NCBI RefSeq assembly: GCF_030929595.1
Contig: NZ_JAVFVR010000004.1
Span: 396,896 to 460,895 of the forward strand
DNA: 64,000 nucleotides
Direction of reading: 5' to 3'
DNA from: Flavobacterium sp. LHD-85
GTDB lineage: Bacteria; Bacteroidota; Bacteroidia; Flavobacteriales; Flavobacteriaceae
Under the pieces are notes generated by a model. The model made no database searches. It saw nothing but the letters and a program-made list of their open reading frames with translations, and was not told where the DNA came from. Positions within the stretch are counted from its first letter, which is position 1, and each line of letters starts with the position of its first letter. This document shows positions 1 to 9,026 of the stretch, in pieces. Position numbers and translations under genes: made by a program.

Positions 1-76
1 CTCCAGCTAAAACTGAAGGCAATTCAAATTTCTTTTTCCTTTTAAAAACTTTGCGTCTTAGCGCCTTAGTGGCTAA
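1..76. repeat. Left-edge intergenic repeat remnant
   Basis: The first bases read CTCCAGCTAAAACTGAAGG, a degraded relative of the palindrome AACCTCCAGCTAAAGCTGG seen at 44401. A stretch of the 'actttgcgtcttagcgcc' kind follows and looks like another scattered intergenic repeat. No gene is visible here. Only one edge of the element is in the window, so its extent is unknown. Confidence 0.4.
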
Positions 77-715
77 TCATCGCAGCAAAACAAACTTCCC
101 AAAAGATGAAGCGATATGAAAATTCGGTTCTGCCGTATTTGGATCTACCCACGTAATCCAGGTTGGCTCGTAGTTGCCATTTTTATCTTTGGAAAATTTC
201 GCTCTGTAAACTCCTGTTTCAATAACATTATCATGTATTAAATCTAGTTTTTCTAAAGATGCAATACTAATTACTCCTGCAACTGTAAAAGAAACTTCAT
301 CTGAAGAAGATTCCAATTTAATGTGATTTTCAGGCCACTTCCATTCGTAATCAAAAATTTTATTTGGAAGAGCATAAAAATCAAGCAATCTTGTCGAAGG
401 ATCAATTTCCAAGCAATAGTAAGGATTCAGTTTATCATTACTTCTAAAAAACAGCTCTACCCGATCTGAATTACAAATACTATCTACACTATCATCTTTC
501 CGATCCATATAAACACCAGTATCAAAAACTCTAAAATTGAAATATAAGTTTTCTTGATCCCAAAGCGCACGAAATTCAATTCTCAAAACTGGATCATTAT
601 TCCATGGAGAAGTAAAATCGGTTAAACAATTTGCTTTTTCCCAAAAAAAAGAATCTAAAATCTGAGTTACATTCTTTTCATTTTTATCTATTATTTGTAC
701 GTGGTATTCTTTCAA
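77..715 (-). CDS. Carbohydrate-binding family 9-like (CBM9/DOMON-like) protein
   Basis: This 212-residue protein has the layout of the CBM9-like family: an N-terminal strand region, then 'ALWDQENLYFNFRVFD', an acidic 'SDRVELFF' and 'YYCLEIDPS' block, and a closing 'WITWVDPNTAEPNFH' with 'FGKFVLL'. Such proteins bind sugars and commonly sit beside polysaccharide utilization loci. No signal peptide is visible at this start, so it is either cytoplasmic or its start is misplaced. The first usable codon is TTG at 715, only a few codons after an in-frame stop, and the next Met is near residue 71. The gene is divergent from the SusC gene at 1309, with the operator and promoter region between them, so it probably belongs functionally to the same locus. 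The family call is by fold pattern only; no substrate can be read from the sequence. Confidence 0.7.
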   Translation of the reverse strand: MKEYHVQIIDKNEKNVTQILDSFFWEKANCLTDFTSPWNNDPVLRIEFRALWDQENLYFNFRVFDTGVYMDRKDDSVDSICNSDRVELFFRSNDKLNPYYCLEIDPSTRLLDFYALPNKIFDYEWKWPENHIKLESSSDEVSFTVAGVISIASLEKLDLIHDNVIETGVYRAKFSKDKNGNYEPTWITWVDPNTAEPNFHIASSFGKFVLLR

Positions 716-1063
716 AATTTCTCTTCTTAAAATCTGTTAATTTTTTATTTTCAAAAAAGGTCAAAATGACCATTAATTCATTTCTAAATTTTGACTTTTT
801 TCTTCATGCCCAATATAGTTCAAAAATTGAATTGAAAAACAAATCAAAATCATAATTAAATCTAAAATTTTACCTCTTTTCCATATAAGAAAAGACTGTT
901 TAATTTCTACGTTTTTAGTTTAGTGATTGCGAAATTCATAAGTTTTTAATAAATCCCTATTTATAATTCAAAAAACCATCAATTTCACACACACTGCTTT
1001 TTCCAAATTATTTTAAAAATATCACAGCAATTTAAGTCAAAAAAAATGATTCATACAATTTTA

Positions 1064-1100
1064 TGTGCTCGAGAACATAAATTTTGTGTGTTCGAGCACA
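1064..1100. promoter_or_regulatory. Tandem palindromic operator upstream of SusC
   Basis: Two 14-bp sites, TGTGCTCGAGAACA (1064-1077) and TGTGTTCGAGCACA (1087-1100), have centres 23 bp apart. Each is a near-perfect palindrome around a central CG. The same pair recurs at 19657-19691, there with centres 21 bp apart and with the first site a perfect palindrome. Both pairs end 16-17 bp before a TTG promoter element, a position that suits an activator. A central CG is typical of LacI/GalR-type operators, but the regulator is not in this window and its family is inference. Confidence 0.8.
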
Positions 1101-1116
1101 TTTTTTGTGTTTTTTC

Positions 1117-1147
1117 TTGTTTTATATTTTTTTAATCTCTAGTTTCG
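1117..1147 (+). promoter_or_regulatory. Promoter of the SusC/SusD unit
   Basis: TTG at 1117-1119, a 20-bp spacer and TAGTTTCG at 1140-1147 resemble the Bacteroidota consensus TTG-N17-23-TAnnTTTG. The same elements with the same 20-bp spacer occur at 19707-19737, and the flanks share 'ttttttcttgtt' and 'gtttcgt.aaataatta'. This repeated architecture is the main support; the -7 box departs from consensus at one base. Confidence 0.65.
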
Positions 1148-1308
1148 TCAAATAATTAGAATCTTGAAGATGATTTTGCATCTCTTTTTGATCATTTTCA
1201 GGTAAAAAAGCGATTCATAAGCATCAATAAAACCAAAATCTTAATTCTTAAAAAAGAAAAAAAACGACTAAACAAAAACTCAATTATTAACCAAAATCTA
1301 ACCAGAGT

Positions 1309-4300
1309 ATGAAAAAAGTATTCGCTAAAAAGTCCAGTACTTTTAGAGTGCATTCAGTACTTGAAAAAAGCTTAAAAACGGCGTTATTTTCATTGTTGTC
1401 TTTAAGTATTCAAGCCGCGACTGTATCACCAATTAGAGAAGTCAATTCAAACAAAACCAGTTTATTGACATTTCAAAAAATTGTAAAAGGGAAAGTTGTA
1501 GATGAAAAAGGAACTCCAATCCCTGGAGTTAATGTTGTTATTAAAGGAAGTAAAACGGGTGTACAAACCGATATGGACGGAAGTTTTTCAATAGAAGTCC
1601 CAAATACTTCAACTATTTTAGTATTTTCTTTCCTTGGAATGCAGGAACAAGAAGTTCAAGCAGGTAATTCTTCATTGAAAATCACAATGAAAGAAGCTGG
1701 ACAACAAATGGATGAAGTAGTTGTTGTTGGATACAGCAAAGTTAAAAAGGAAAGTTTAACAGGATCTCTTCAAACTTTAGACAATAAAAAAATTGTTGAT
1801 ATTACAACTCCTGCTGTAGAAAATATGCTGGCTGGAAAAGCTACTGGTGTTTTTGTAAACACAGGAGGAGGCCAGCCTGGATCTGTCGGGAAAATTATTA
1901 TCCGCGGTAGAACCACTGTAAACGGAAGCACAGATCCTTTATGGGTTATTGATGGAGTAATTGTTGGAAACAGCTCTGGAAACATGAACCCTGCCGATAT
2001 TGAAACACTTACTGTGCTAAAAGATGCCGCTTCCACGGCCGTTTACGGTTCTCAAGGTGCAAACGGGGTTATCGTGGTAACTACAAAAAGCGGTAAAAAA
2101 GGAAAACCTGCTATTAGTTTTTCTGCGAGAACTGCGATGACTACCATCAATAATGGAAATTTTGATATTATGAACGGTGCAGAATTATATGATTTATATG
2201 ATTCCTTTGCCAACAAAGAAGATTTCCAAAATGTTTGGTGGTGGACTCCAGAACTACGAAACAAAAACTACGATTGGTGGGACAATGGTAGCCAAACAGG
2301 AATAGCAAACGATTATAATTTATCAATCAGCGGAGGTGGAGACAATTTTAAAAGTTATGTTTCTCTTGGCTATTATGATGAAACTGGAGCTATAAAAGGG
2401 TATGAATATAAAAAATACAATGGTTTAATGAAATTTGAGTATAAACCATGCACTTGGTTTACTTTACGTCCTCAAGTCAATTTAACTAAAGAAACTACAT
2501 TTGACCAGCAGCATTCCGTTGGTGCTTTGTATGGAAATATGCCTTGGGATAGTCCGTATTTAGAAGATGGAACTTTGGTCGGGAATGCGCCAAATCCGAC
2601 TTGGGTAAATACAACAGGTTCTAATTATCTGTACGATTTACAATGGAACTATGGAGAATCTGAAAGTTATACTGTTCGCGCCAACATGGATTTCGATATT
2701 AAATTCACAGACTGGCTGACTTTTGCTTCAGTTAATAATTATATTTTTGGAAGTTATACCTCAACCTATTACTCTGATCCAAGATCTTCTTCTGGAGAAT
2801 CGGTAAAAGGAAGAATTGAAGATTATTTCAGTAATTATAACAGAGTTTACAGCAACCAGCTTTTAAGATTTAATAAAACTTTCGACAAACATAGTTTTAA
2901 TGCTGTTGCTGGTTACGAATGGAACGAATATAACTCTAAATACAGCAACGGAATCGCTACTGGAATTCCACCAGGAATTATAGTTGCAGATGCTGCAGCA
3001 GTTCCAGAAAAAGTAGGCGGAGGAAGAGCACAATGGGCGGTTCAATCTTTATTATCGAATGTAAATTATTCTTATGATGACCGTTATTTGGCACAAGTGT
3101 CTTTCCGTCGTGACGGTGCTTCAAACTTTGGAAAAAATGCGCAATACGGAAATTTCTTCTCTGTAAGCGGTGGTTGGAACATTCATAAAGAAAACTTTTT
3201 CCATGTCAATTTTATTCATAATTTAAAACTGAAAGCAAGTTATGGTTCAGTAGGAAACAGACCTAACAGCTTATACGGGCATCTGCCTTTGTATTCTTTC
3301 TCTCAAAGCTACAATGAAAATCCAGGCGCTCTAATTTCACAATTGGGTAATCCGGATTTAAGCTGGGAAAAAACATATACAGGAGACATAGGATTGGACA
3401 TTGGACTGTTTAATCGCGTGAACATCACTTTAGATTACTATAACAAAAACACTTCTGATCTTTTATACCAAGTACCGCTTCCAGGTGTAATTGGAGTTAC
3501 CAGTATTTGGAGAAACGTTGGAGCCGTAAATAACAGAGGATTTGAAGCTTCTATAAATGTGGACATCATTAAAAGCGACAATTTCAAATGGTCTGTTGAT
3601 GCTAACATTGGGACAAACAAAAATAAAGTAACCAGTCTTTATGGCGGTAAAACACAAATTATCGTGGGAGATGGAAGCGGTATTGCGGGTTCTGCATCAA
3701 AAATGCTTACGCCAGGATTGGATGTAGACAGCTGGTATCTGACAGAATGGGCTGGTGTAGATCCAGAAAATGGAAGACCCCAATGGATGACGACAGATGC
3801 AAACGGAGCGCGTGTGAAAACTTACGATTATGCAACTGCTTCTAAAAATCAAAAAGTAATTGGCGCCTATACTCCCGACTTCTTTGGAGGTTTTTCTACC
3901 AATTTAAATTATAAAAATTTCGATTTTGCAGCTATTTTCAGTTATTCTGTAGGCGGGGAAATTTACAATTATGCAAGAGCCGAATTTGATTCTGATGGAG
4001 CTTACACCGATCGTAATCAAATGAATTTGCATAGTGGCTGGAGCCGTTGGGAAAAACCTGGAGATATTGCAACACACCCGCAAGCAATTTACAACAACCC
4101 AAGTAATTCCAACAAAGCTTCTTCTCGTTTCTTAGAAACTGGAACTTACCTTAAGATGAGAAGTGTGACTTTAGGTTATAACATGCCAATCGAAAGTCTT
4201 TACATTTCAAATCTAAGATTGTATATCGCCGGAGAGAATTTATTTACCATCACACATTATTCTGGTGTTGATCCTGAAATTCCGCCAATTAATGGTGCCA

Positions 4301-4371
4301 TTACTGGTGTTGCTACACAGGTTTATCCTTCAACAAGAAAAGTAGTATTAGGACTTAACTTAACTCTTTAA
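1309..4371 (+). CDS. SusC/RagA-family TonB-dependent outer membrane transporter
   Basis: This 1020-residue protein imports oligosaccharides or glycopeptides across the outer membrane, powered by TonB. It has a long N-terminal signal region (to about residue 37). A carboxypeptidase-regulatory-like domain follows at about 60-135 ('VVDEKGTPIPGVNVVIKG', 'TDMDGSFSIEVP'), then a TonB-box-like 'DEVVVVGYS' at about 145, a plug domain ('VLKDAASTAVYGSQGANGVI', typical of SusC) and a large beta-barrel to the end. Length and order match the SusC family. It is followed after 10 bp by its SusD partner, and it is the first gene behind the palindromic operator and promoter, so it should be the substrate-induced entry point of the locus. 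ATG at 1309 fits the signal peptide. Substrate specificity cannot be read from the protein itself. Confidence 0.95.
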   Translation: MKKVFAKKSSTFRVHSVLEKSLKTALFSLLSLSIQAATVSPIREVNSNKTSLLTFQKIVKGKVVDEKGTPIPGVNVVIKGSKTGVQTDMDGSFSIEVPNTSTILVFSFLGMQEQEVQAGNSSLKITMKEAGQQMDEVVVVGYSKVKKESLTGSLQTLDNKKIVDITTPAVENMLAGKATGVFVNTGGGQPGSVGKIIIRGRTTVNGSTDPLWVIDGVIVGNSSGNMNPADIETLTVLKDAASTAVYGSQGANGVIVVTTKSGKKGKPAISFSARTAMTTINNGNFDIMNGAELYDLYDSFANKEDFQNVWWWTPELRNKNYDWWDNGSQTGIANDYNLSISGGGDNFKSYVSLGYYDETGAIKGYEYKKYNGLMKFEYKPCTWFTLRPQVNLTKETTFDQQHSVGALYGNMPWDSPYLEDGTLVGNAPNPTWVNTTGSNYLYDLQWNYGESESYTVRANMDFDIKFTDWLTFASVNNYIFGSYTSTYYSDPRSSSGESVKGRIEDYFSNYNRVYSNQLLRFNKTFDKHSFNAVAGYEWNEYNSKYSNGIATGIPPGIIVADAAAVPEKVGGGRAQWAVQSLLSNVNYSYDDRYLAQVSFRRDGASNFGKNAQYGNFFSVSGGWNIHKENFFHVNFIHNLKLKASYGSVGNRPNSLYGHLPLYSFSQSYNENPGALISQLGNPDLSWEKTYTGDIGLDIGLFNRVNITLDYYNKNTSDLLYQVPLPGVIGVTSIWRNVGAVNNRGFEASINVDIIKSDNFKWSVDANIGTNKNKVTSLYGGKTQIIVGDGSGIAGSASKMLTPGLDVDSWYLTEWAGVDPENGRPQWMTTDANGARVKTYDYATASKNQKVIGAYTPDFFGGFSTNLNYKNFDFAAIFSYSVGGEIYNYARAEFDSDGAYTDRNQMNLHSGWSRWEKPGDIATHPQAIYNNPSNSNKASSRFLETGTYLKMRSVTLGYNMPIESLYISNLRLYIAGENLFTITHYSGVDPEIPPINGAITGVATQVYPSTRKVVLGLNLTL

Positions 4372-4381
4372 AAACAAAATC

Positions 4382-6079
4382 ATGAAAAAGATATTTCTAT
4401 TATTTACGGCAATTAGTTTCCTGTCTTCATGTGAGTTAGACAGAGAACCTTTTAATTCTTATACTCAAGATAAAATTCAGGAAGATAAAGAAGCTTCTAT
4501 TGAAGTTTTATTAAACGGATGTTATGCACAGCTTAAAGGCTGGTCTGATGTGATGCACAGAGTTGGTGAATATCCTGGCGATAACATTATGATTAGAGGA
4601 ACTTCTACTGATGCATTCTATTCTTTCATATCCTATCAGCATGTGCCCAATAATGGGCGTTTATCTGTCTTTTGGAACAATAGCTATAAAATTATTTCGC
4701 AGTCAAGTGATTTAATCAAAATTATTAAAGAAGGAGAAAGCGATGCTGTAGACCAGCAATTAGGAGAAGCTTACTATTTAAGAGGCATGATTTATTTCTA
4801 CTTATGCAAAACGTATGGAAGACCTTATGCACAATCTCCAGAAACCAATCTAGGAGTTCCAATTGTAAATGGTCTGCCAGCAAATTTAAATAATTTGACT
4901 CTACCAGATCGTTCTTCTGTAAAAGACACTTATGCACAAGCAATTAACGATTTGAAAAAAGCAGAAGCTTTAATGAATGCAGATAAAACAGCTGCTTATG
5001 CAACAAAAGAAGCGGCTCAAGCAATGCTTTCTAGAATCTATTTGTACATGAGCGGTACTTATGAAACGCCAAATCAGGAATATGTAACATTGTCTATCGA
5101 ATATTCGAACAAGGTAATCGCTAGTGGACGTTACAGTATGTTGAGTCGTAATAGTTTCATGAAGTACAATACCTACGCTCCTGACGCTCCAGAACAGACC
5201 GAAACTATTTTTGCGGTAAAACAAGTTGCTTCTGAGTTTTCTGGTTACGACCACTATTATGGAATTGGCGGTATGTATGCTAATATCCAAGGGCAAGGCT
5301 GGGGAGAAATGTATGCCAGTGCTAAATATTTAGATTTACTTAGAAAAGCAGGAGGGAAAAATGATGCTCGATGGGCTTTCATTGATCCGCAATATGCTAC
5401 AGATGCGGCAGGAAACAAAACAGAAGCGTTCCGTTTTATCTACGATGTTTATAATACAGGAGGTACTCAAACGGGATATAACTATATGCAACAACCTTTA
5501 AAACGTAATCCTGATGGTTCATTCTATATTACAATAGGTACTACGAATTACAATTTAACTACTGTAAATGCTTCAGAAAATCAATATTCTATTGTCTATG
5601 AAGGAAAAACGTATACTGGCGAAAAAGATTATATGATGCTTTTAAACCGTGTTTATCCAATGTATTATATTACCAAATGTTCACTTCAGGATAATGATTC
5701 ACACTTACACTCTCCTATCATTTCACGATTAGCAGAAATATATTTGAATCTTGCAGAAGCTTATGCTAAAAAAGGCGATTACAGCAATGCATTGACTAAT
5801 TTGAATATCGTTCGCGAAAGAGCTATTATTGGCGGCAGTTATACTTCTCTAAACAGTACAAACGCTATACAAAGAATTGATGAAGAACGTCAATTAGAAC
5901 TGGCATTTGAAGCACACCGTGGTTATGATGTTTACAGAAACGGACAAACTATGACGCGCCGTTATCCAGGTCCACATTTACCTATGAACGATGTTCCTGC
6001 AACAAGTTTAAGAGTGGTGCAATACATTCCACAATCAGAAATTAATGCTTATCCGGGTACTTTGACCCAAAACCCATAA
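4382..6079 (+). CDS. SusD/RagB-family nutrient-binding outer membrane lipoprotein
   Basis: This 565-residue surface lipoprotein captures glycans and closes like a lid over the SusC barrel. The N terminus is a lipoprotein signal with the cysteine in 'FLSSC' (about residue 17). The body shows the SusD pattern: 'EASIEVLLNGCYAQLKG', the TPR-like 'LGEAYYLRGMIYFYLCKTYG', 'AQAMLSRIYLYMSG', 'RLAEIYLNLAEAYAKKG' and the terminal 'DEERQLELAFEAHRGYDVYR'. It lies 10 bp after SusC, so they are almost certainly cotranscribed. After its stop comes a hairpin at 6110-6136 before the next gene. Confidence 0.95.
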   Translation: MKKIFLLFTAISFLSSCELDREPFNSYTQDKIQEDKEASIEVLLNGCYAQLKGWSDVMHRVGEYPGDNIMIRGTSTDAFYSFISYQHVPNNGRLSVFWNNSYKIISQSSDLIKIIKEGESDAVDQQLGEAYYLRGMIYFYLCKTYGRPYAQSPETNLGVPIVNGLPANLNNLTLPDRSSVKDTYAQAINDLKKAEALMNADKTAAYATKEAAQAMLSRIYLYMSGTYETPNQEYVTLSIEYSNKVIASGRYSMLSRNSFMKYNTYAPDAPEQTETIFAVKQVASEFSGYDHYYGIGGMYANIQGQGWGEMYASAKYLDLLRKAGGKNDARWAFIDPQYATDAAGNKTEAFRFIYDVYNTGGTQTGYNYMQQPLKRNPDGSFYITIGTTNYNLTTVNASENQYSIVYEGKTYTGEKDYMMLLNRVYPMYYITKCSLQDNDSHLHSPIISRLAEIYLNLAEAYAKKGDYSNALTNLNIVRERAIIGGSYTSLNSTNAIQRIDEERQLELAFEAHRGYDVYRNGQTMTRRYPGPHLPMNDVPATSLRVVQYIPQSEINAYPGTLTQNP

Positions 6080-6109
6080 TCGTTTAGATTTGTTTATTGT
6101 TTTTAACAG

Positions 6110-6137
6110 CCTCTCTAATTATAAAGATTAGAGAGGT
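6110..6137 (+). promoter_or_regulatory. Conserved intergenic hairpin, copy 1
   Basis: CCTCTCTAAT (6110-6119) pairs with ATTAGAGAGG (6127-6136) across a 7-nt loop, ending 32 nt before the DUF3472 start codon. Related hairpins at 17672-17702 and 19876-19902 lie at nearly the same distance before other genes of the locus. It could be a partial terminator after susD, an mRNA-stability element or a leader structure. No clean U-tract follows (tttaaaa), which weakens the terminator reading. Confidence 0.65.
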
Positions 6138-6168
6138 TTAAAAAAAGTTGATCATTCAATACTTACTA

Positions 6169-7491
6169 ATGAAAAATTTATTCAACCTGATTTTAGCTTT
6201 TTCACTTGTATCTTTTTCTTGTGCAGATCACAATGAAAAAAATACTGAAAGTAATGTTATAAAAAATCCGAAAATGGAGATTTCTTTACCATTGGCCGGA
6301 AATGCATACAGCTCCAAACATTTAGAAGATAACAATACTATTACAGATAATGGTATTGAGAATTGGAAAAACGCTGAAGAAACCTTTACTGTTTATTTCA
6401 GAATTTTTAAACCAGGAACTTTCCAGATTACTGTGGAAGAATCGGTTGAAGTTTTTGGAAAATCTGAGGTAGAATTTTCAATTCTTAATGAAGCAAAAAA
6501 AATAACTTTCAATACTTCCAAAAAAGCTGTTTTAATCGGAAAATGGAAAATCAATCAGGAAGGTTATGTTGCACTGAAAATAAAAGGAATTAGTAAAAGC
6601 GGTGATCGTTTTCCATCCATCAATAGATTAAAAATTTCCAGCGCTGATTACGACGGAAAAATTTCTTATGTCCCAAATAACGAAGGTAATTTTTATCATT
6701 GGGGACGACGCGGTCCATCTGTTCACTTAAACTATTCTGTTCCAGAAAACATAAATGCGGAATGGTTTTACAACGAAATTATCGTTCCTGAAAACGAAGA
6801 CAAAATTGGTTCTTATTTCATGGCAAATGGTTTTGGAGAAGGTTATTTCGGAATTCAGGTCAATTCACCAACTGAAAGAAGAGTTTTATTTTCGGTTTGG
6901 AGTCCGTTCAATACAGATGATCCAGCCAGCATTCCAGAATCACATAAAATCAAAATGCTCAAAAAAGGAGAAAATGTACATGCAGGGGAATTCGGTAATG
7001 AAGGTTCCGGCGGACAAAGTTATTTAAAATACAATTGGAAAGCCGGCACAACTTATAAATTCCTGCTAAAAGGTACGCCAAACGGAAATAATACAACCAC
7101 TTACACCGCTTACTTTTTTGCTCCGGAAGAGAATAAATGGCTGCTGATTGCTAGTTTCAGCCGTCCCGAAACTAATACTTATTTAAAGAGATTTCACTCG
7201 TTTTTAGAAAATTTTATTCCGGAACAAGGTGATTATTCTCGTAAAGTTTTCTTCAATAATCAATGGGTTTGTGATGAAAAAGGTAATTGGACAGAGCTTA
7301 ATACTACCAAATTTACCAATGATAATACAGGTGCTAAAGAATACCGAATGGATTTCGCAGGCGGAACAGAAAACAACTCTTTCTACTTAAAAAATGGAGG
7401 CTTTTTTAATGATTATACAACGCCAAAAACTAACTTTACCAGACCCCTCAACAATAAGAAGCCAGAAATAGATTTTAATAATTTACCTTAA
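6169..7491 (+). CDS. DUF5077/DUF3472 domain lipoprotein (copy 1)
   Basis: This 440-residue exported protein matches the DUF5077-DUF3472 architecture. An N-terminal beta-sandwich (about 40-150, 'SLPLAGNAYSS', 'GYVALKIKGISKSGDRFPS') precedes a DUF3472 domain (about 165-400, 'NFYHWGRRGPSVHLNY', 'SYFMANGFGEGYFGIQVNS', 'AGEFGNEGSGGQSYLKYNW'). The signal ends in 'SFSC', a probable lipoprotein cysteine. The start is ATG 6169; an upstream TTG at 6148 would place extra residues before a normal signal peptide. The biochemical function is unknown, but the domain is common in Bacteroidota utilization loci and probably binds or cleaves glycans. It stands just before a GH109 gene, and the same pair recurs at 19936-22676 with roughly four-fifths identity by eye. 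Confidence 0.8.
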   Translation: MKNLFNLILAFSLVSFSCADHNEKNTESNVIKNPKMEISLPLAGNAYSSKHLEDNNTITDNGIENWKNAEETFTVYFRIFKPGTFQITVEESVEVFGKSEVEFSILNEAKKITFNTSKKAVLIGKWKINQEGYVALKIKGISKSGDRFPSINRLKISSADYDGKISYVPNNEGNFYHWGRRGPSVHLNYSVPENINAEWFYNEIIVPENEDKIGSYFMANGFGEGYFGIQVNSPTERRVLFSVWSPFNTDDPASIPESHKIKMLKKGENVHAGEFGNEGSGGQSYLKYNWKAGTTYKFLLKGTPNGNNTTTYTAYFFAPEENKWLLIASFSRPETNTYLKRFHSFLENFIPEQGDYSRKVFFNNQWVCDEKGNWTELNTTKFTNDNTGAKEYRMDFAGGTENNSFYLKNGGFFNDYTTPKTNFTRPLNNKKPEIDFNNLP

Positions 7492-7566
7492 ATTATTTCA
7501 AAAAATAAAAAATTCAGTTATTTCCGACAGTTGAAAAACTATCAAAACATTTAAAACAAATTAACT

Positions 7567-8946
7567 ATGAAAACCAGTAATTTAAAATTCATTTTAGCCA
7601 CATGCATTATGTTGTGGGGAACATTTGCATCGGCTCAAATGATAAAGACAAAAACTCCTGCACGTGCTAAAGGTCAGGCCGATGTTTTACGTTTAGCGGC
7701 GCCAGCGATTCCAACTGTTCGCGTTGCTTTTATCGGACTTGGAATGCGTGGTCCAGGAGCTGTAGAACGTATGACACATATTCCGGGTGTTGAAATTGTT
7801 GCATTATGCGATATGACACAAGAAAACACTGCAAAGTCTAATGAAATTCTAACTAAAGCTGGTTTTCCTAAAGCGCAGGAATTTTACGGAGACGAAAATG
7901 CTTGGAGAAAAGTTACTGCTTTACCAAATGTAGATTTAGTTTATGTAGCTACAGATTGGATTCATCATGCTGTTATTGGAGTTCAGGCAATGAAAGATGG
8001 AAAACATGTTGCCATTGAAGTTCCGGGAGCTTTAACAATGAAAGAAATCTGGGAACTGATTGATACTTCTGAAAAGACTCGCAAACACTGCATGCAATTG
8101 GAAAATTGCGTTTATGACTTCTTTGAATTGACTACTTTAAATATGGCGCAACAAGGTGTTTTTGGAGAAATTCTTCATGCCGAAGGTTCATACATTCATG
8201 GATTACAACCATTTTGGGGAGAATACTGGAACAACTGGAGAATGGATTACAATATCAAACACCGCGGAGATGTTTATGCAACCCACGGAATGGGACCAGC
8301 TTGTCAGGCTTTAAACATTCACCGTGGCGATAAAATGAATTTCCTAGTTTCTATGGATACTAAAGCCGTTGGAAATCCTGCTTATATCAAAGAAAAATCA
8401 GGTCAGGAAATTAAAAATTTTAGAAATGGAGATCATACTATGACGATGATTCGTACGGAAAATGGTAAAACAATCCATATTCAGCACGATGTTACTTCTC
8501 CTCGCCCATATAGCAGAATGTATCAGTTAAGCGGTACAAAAGGTTTTGCAAACAAATACCCATTAGAAGGATATGCTTTAAACGGAAAAGAATTAAGCGA
8601 TGATGTAAAACCAAATCACGAAAAATTGAATGCTCATTCTTTCGTTCCGGAAGAAGTTAAAAAAGCTTTAATGGAAAAATACAAACATCCAATCGCAAAG
8701 GGAATTGAAGAACAGGCTAAAAAAGTTGGTGGTCATGGCGGTATGGATTTCATTATGGATTACCGATTAATTTACTGCTTACAAAAAGGACTTCCCTTAG
8801 ACATGGATGTTTATGACCTGGCAGAGTGGTCTTGCCTTGGTCCGTTAACTGAAATTTCATTAGACAATAATTCTGCACCCGTTGAAATCCCTGATTTCAC
8901 AAGAGGAGGCTGGAACAAACTAAAAAAATTGGAGTTTTCAGAATAA
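7567..8946 (+). CDS. GH109-type Gfo/Idh/MocA glycosidase, probable alpha-N-acetylgalactosaminidase (copy 1)
   Basis: This 459-residue secreted protein has a Sec signal ending near 'FASAQ'. A Rossmann nucleotide-binding start follows at about 55 ('VAFIGLGMRGPGAVERM', giving GLGMRG), then 'EVPGALT' at about 155. The C-terminal Gfo/Idh/MocA domain has 'YATHGMGPACQALNIHRGD' and 'GGHGGMDF'. This combination of export, length near 450 and the HGxGP and GHGGMDF motifs fits GH109, NAD-dependent glycosidases whose founding member removes alpha-linked GalNAc. A generic periplasmic sugar dehydrogenase is the alternative. It follows the DUF3472 gene by 75 bp and ends in a hairpin terminator. The mature protein differs from copy 2 (21297) at only about a dozen positions. 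Confidence 0.8.
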   Translation: MKTSNLKFILATCIMLWGTFASAQMIKTKTPARAKGQADVLRLAAPAIPTVRVAFIGLGMRGPGAVERMTHIPGVEIVALCDMTQENTAKSNEILTKAGFPKAQEFYGDENAWRKVTALPNVDLVYVATDWIHHAVIGVQAMKDGKHVAIEVPGALTMKEIWELIDTSEKTRKHCMQLENCVYDFFELTTLNMAQQGVFGEILHAEGSYIHGLQPFWGEYWNNWRMDYNIKHRGDVYATHGMGPACQALNIHRGDKMNFLVSMDTKAVGNPAYIKEKSGQEIKNFRNGDHTMTMIRTENGKTIHIQHDVTSPRPYSRMYQLSGTKGFANKYPLEGYALNGKELSDDVKPNHEKLNAHSFVPEEVKKALMEKYKHPIAKGIEEQAKKVGGHGGMDFIMDYRLIYCLQKGLPLDMDVYDLAEWSCLGPLTEISLDNNSAPVEIPDFTRGGWNKLKKLEFSE

Positions 8947-8964
8947 ATATTGGTTAGTTAGGAA

Positions 8965-9003
8965 GACTAGAGGGCAAGTTTATATTTGTCCTCTTGTCTT
9001 TTT
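8965..9003 (+). terminator. Hairpin terminator after GH109 copy 1
   Basis: GACTAGAGGGCAA (8965-8977) pairs with TTGTCCTCTTGTC (8986-8998), with one T/T mismatch and one G-U pair, and TTTTT follows. The second GH109 gene is followed at 22700-22739 by a homologous hairpin. The position inside a co-directional gene run suggests partial termination, or a separate promoter for the next gene. Confidence 0.75.
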
Positions 9004-9026
9004 CAAGTAAATCTCATCATAATACA

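Larger units (their letters stand above)
716..1308. other. Divergent intergenic region of the utilization locus
   Basis: About 590 bases lie between the divergent CBM9-like and SusC genes. They are very AT-rich and hold paired palindromes at 1064-1100 and a promoter-like site at 1117-1147, listed separately. About 160 bases of untranslated leader separate the promoter from the SusC start. A short open frame near 631-855 overlaps the CBM9-like gene antisense and is low-complexity, so I do not call it. Confidence 0.7.

Noticed and set aside
631..855. Plus-strand open frame overlapping the CBM9-like gene start
   Set aside because: Phe/Lys/Ser-rich translation of AT-rich DNA, antisense to a better-supported gene and without homology I can recognise.
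4970..5296. Antisense open frame within susD and similar ones inside other large genes
   Set aside because: Codon pattern of the sense gene explains the open frame; no export signal, domain or promoter was seen.
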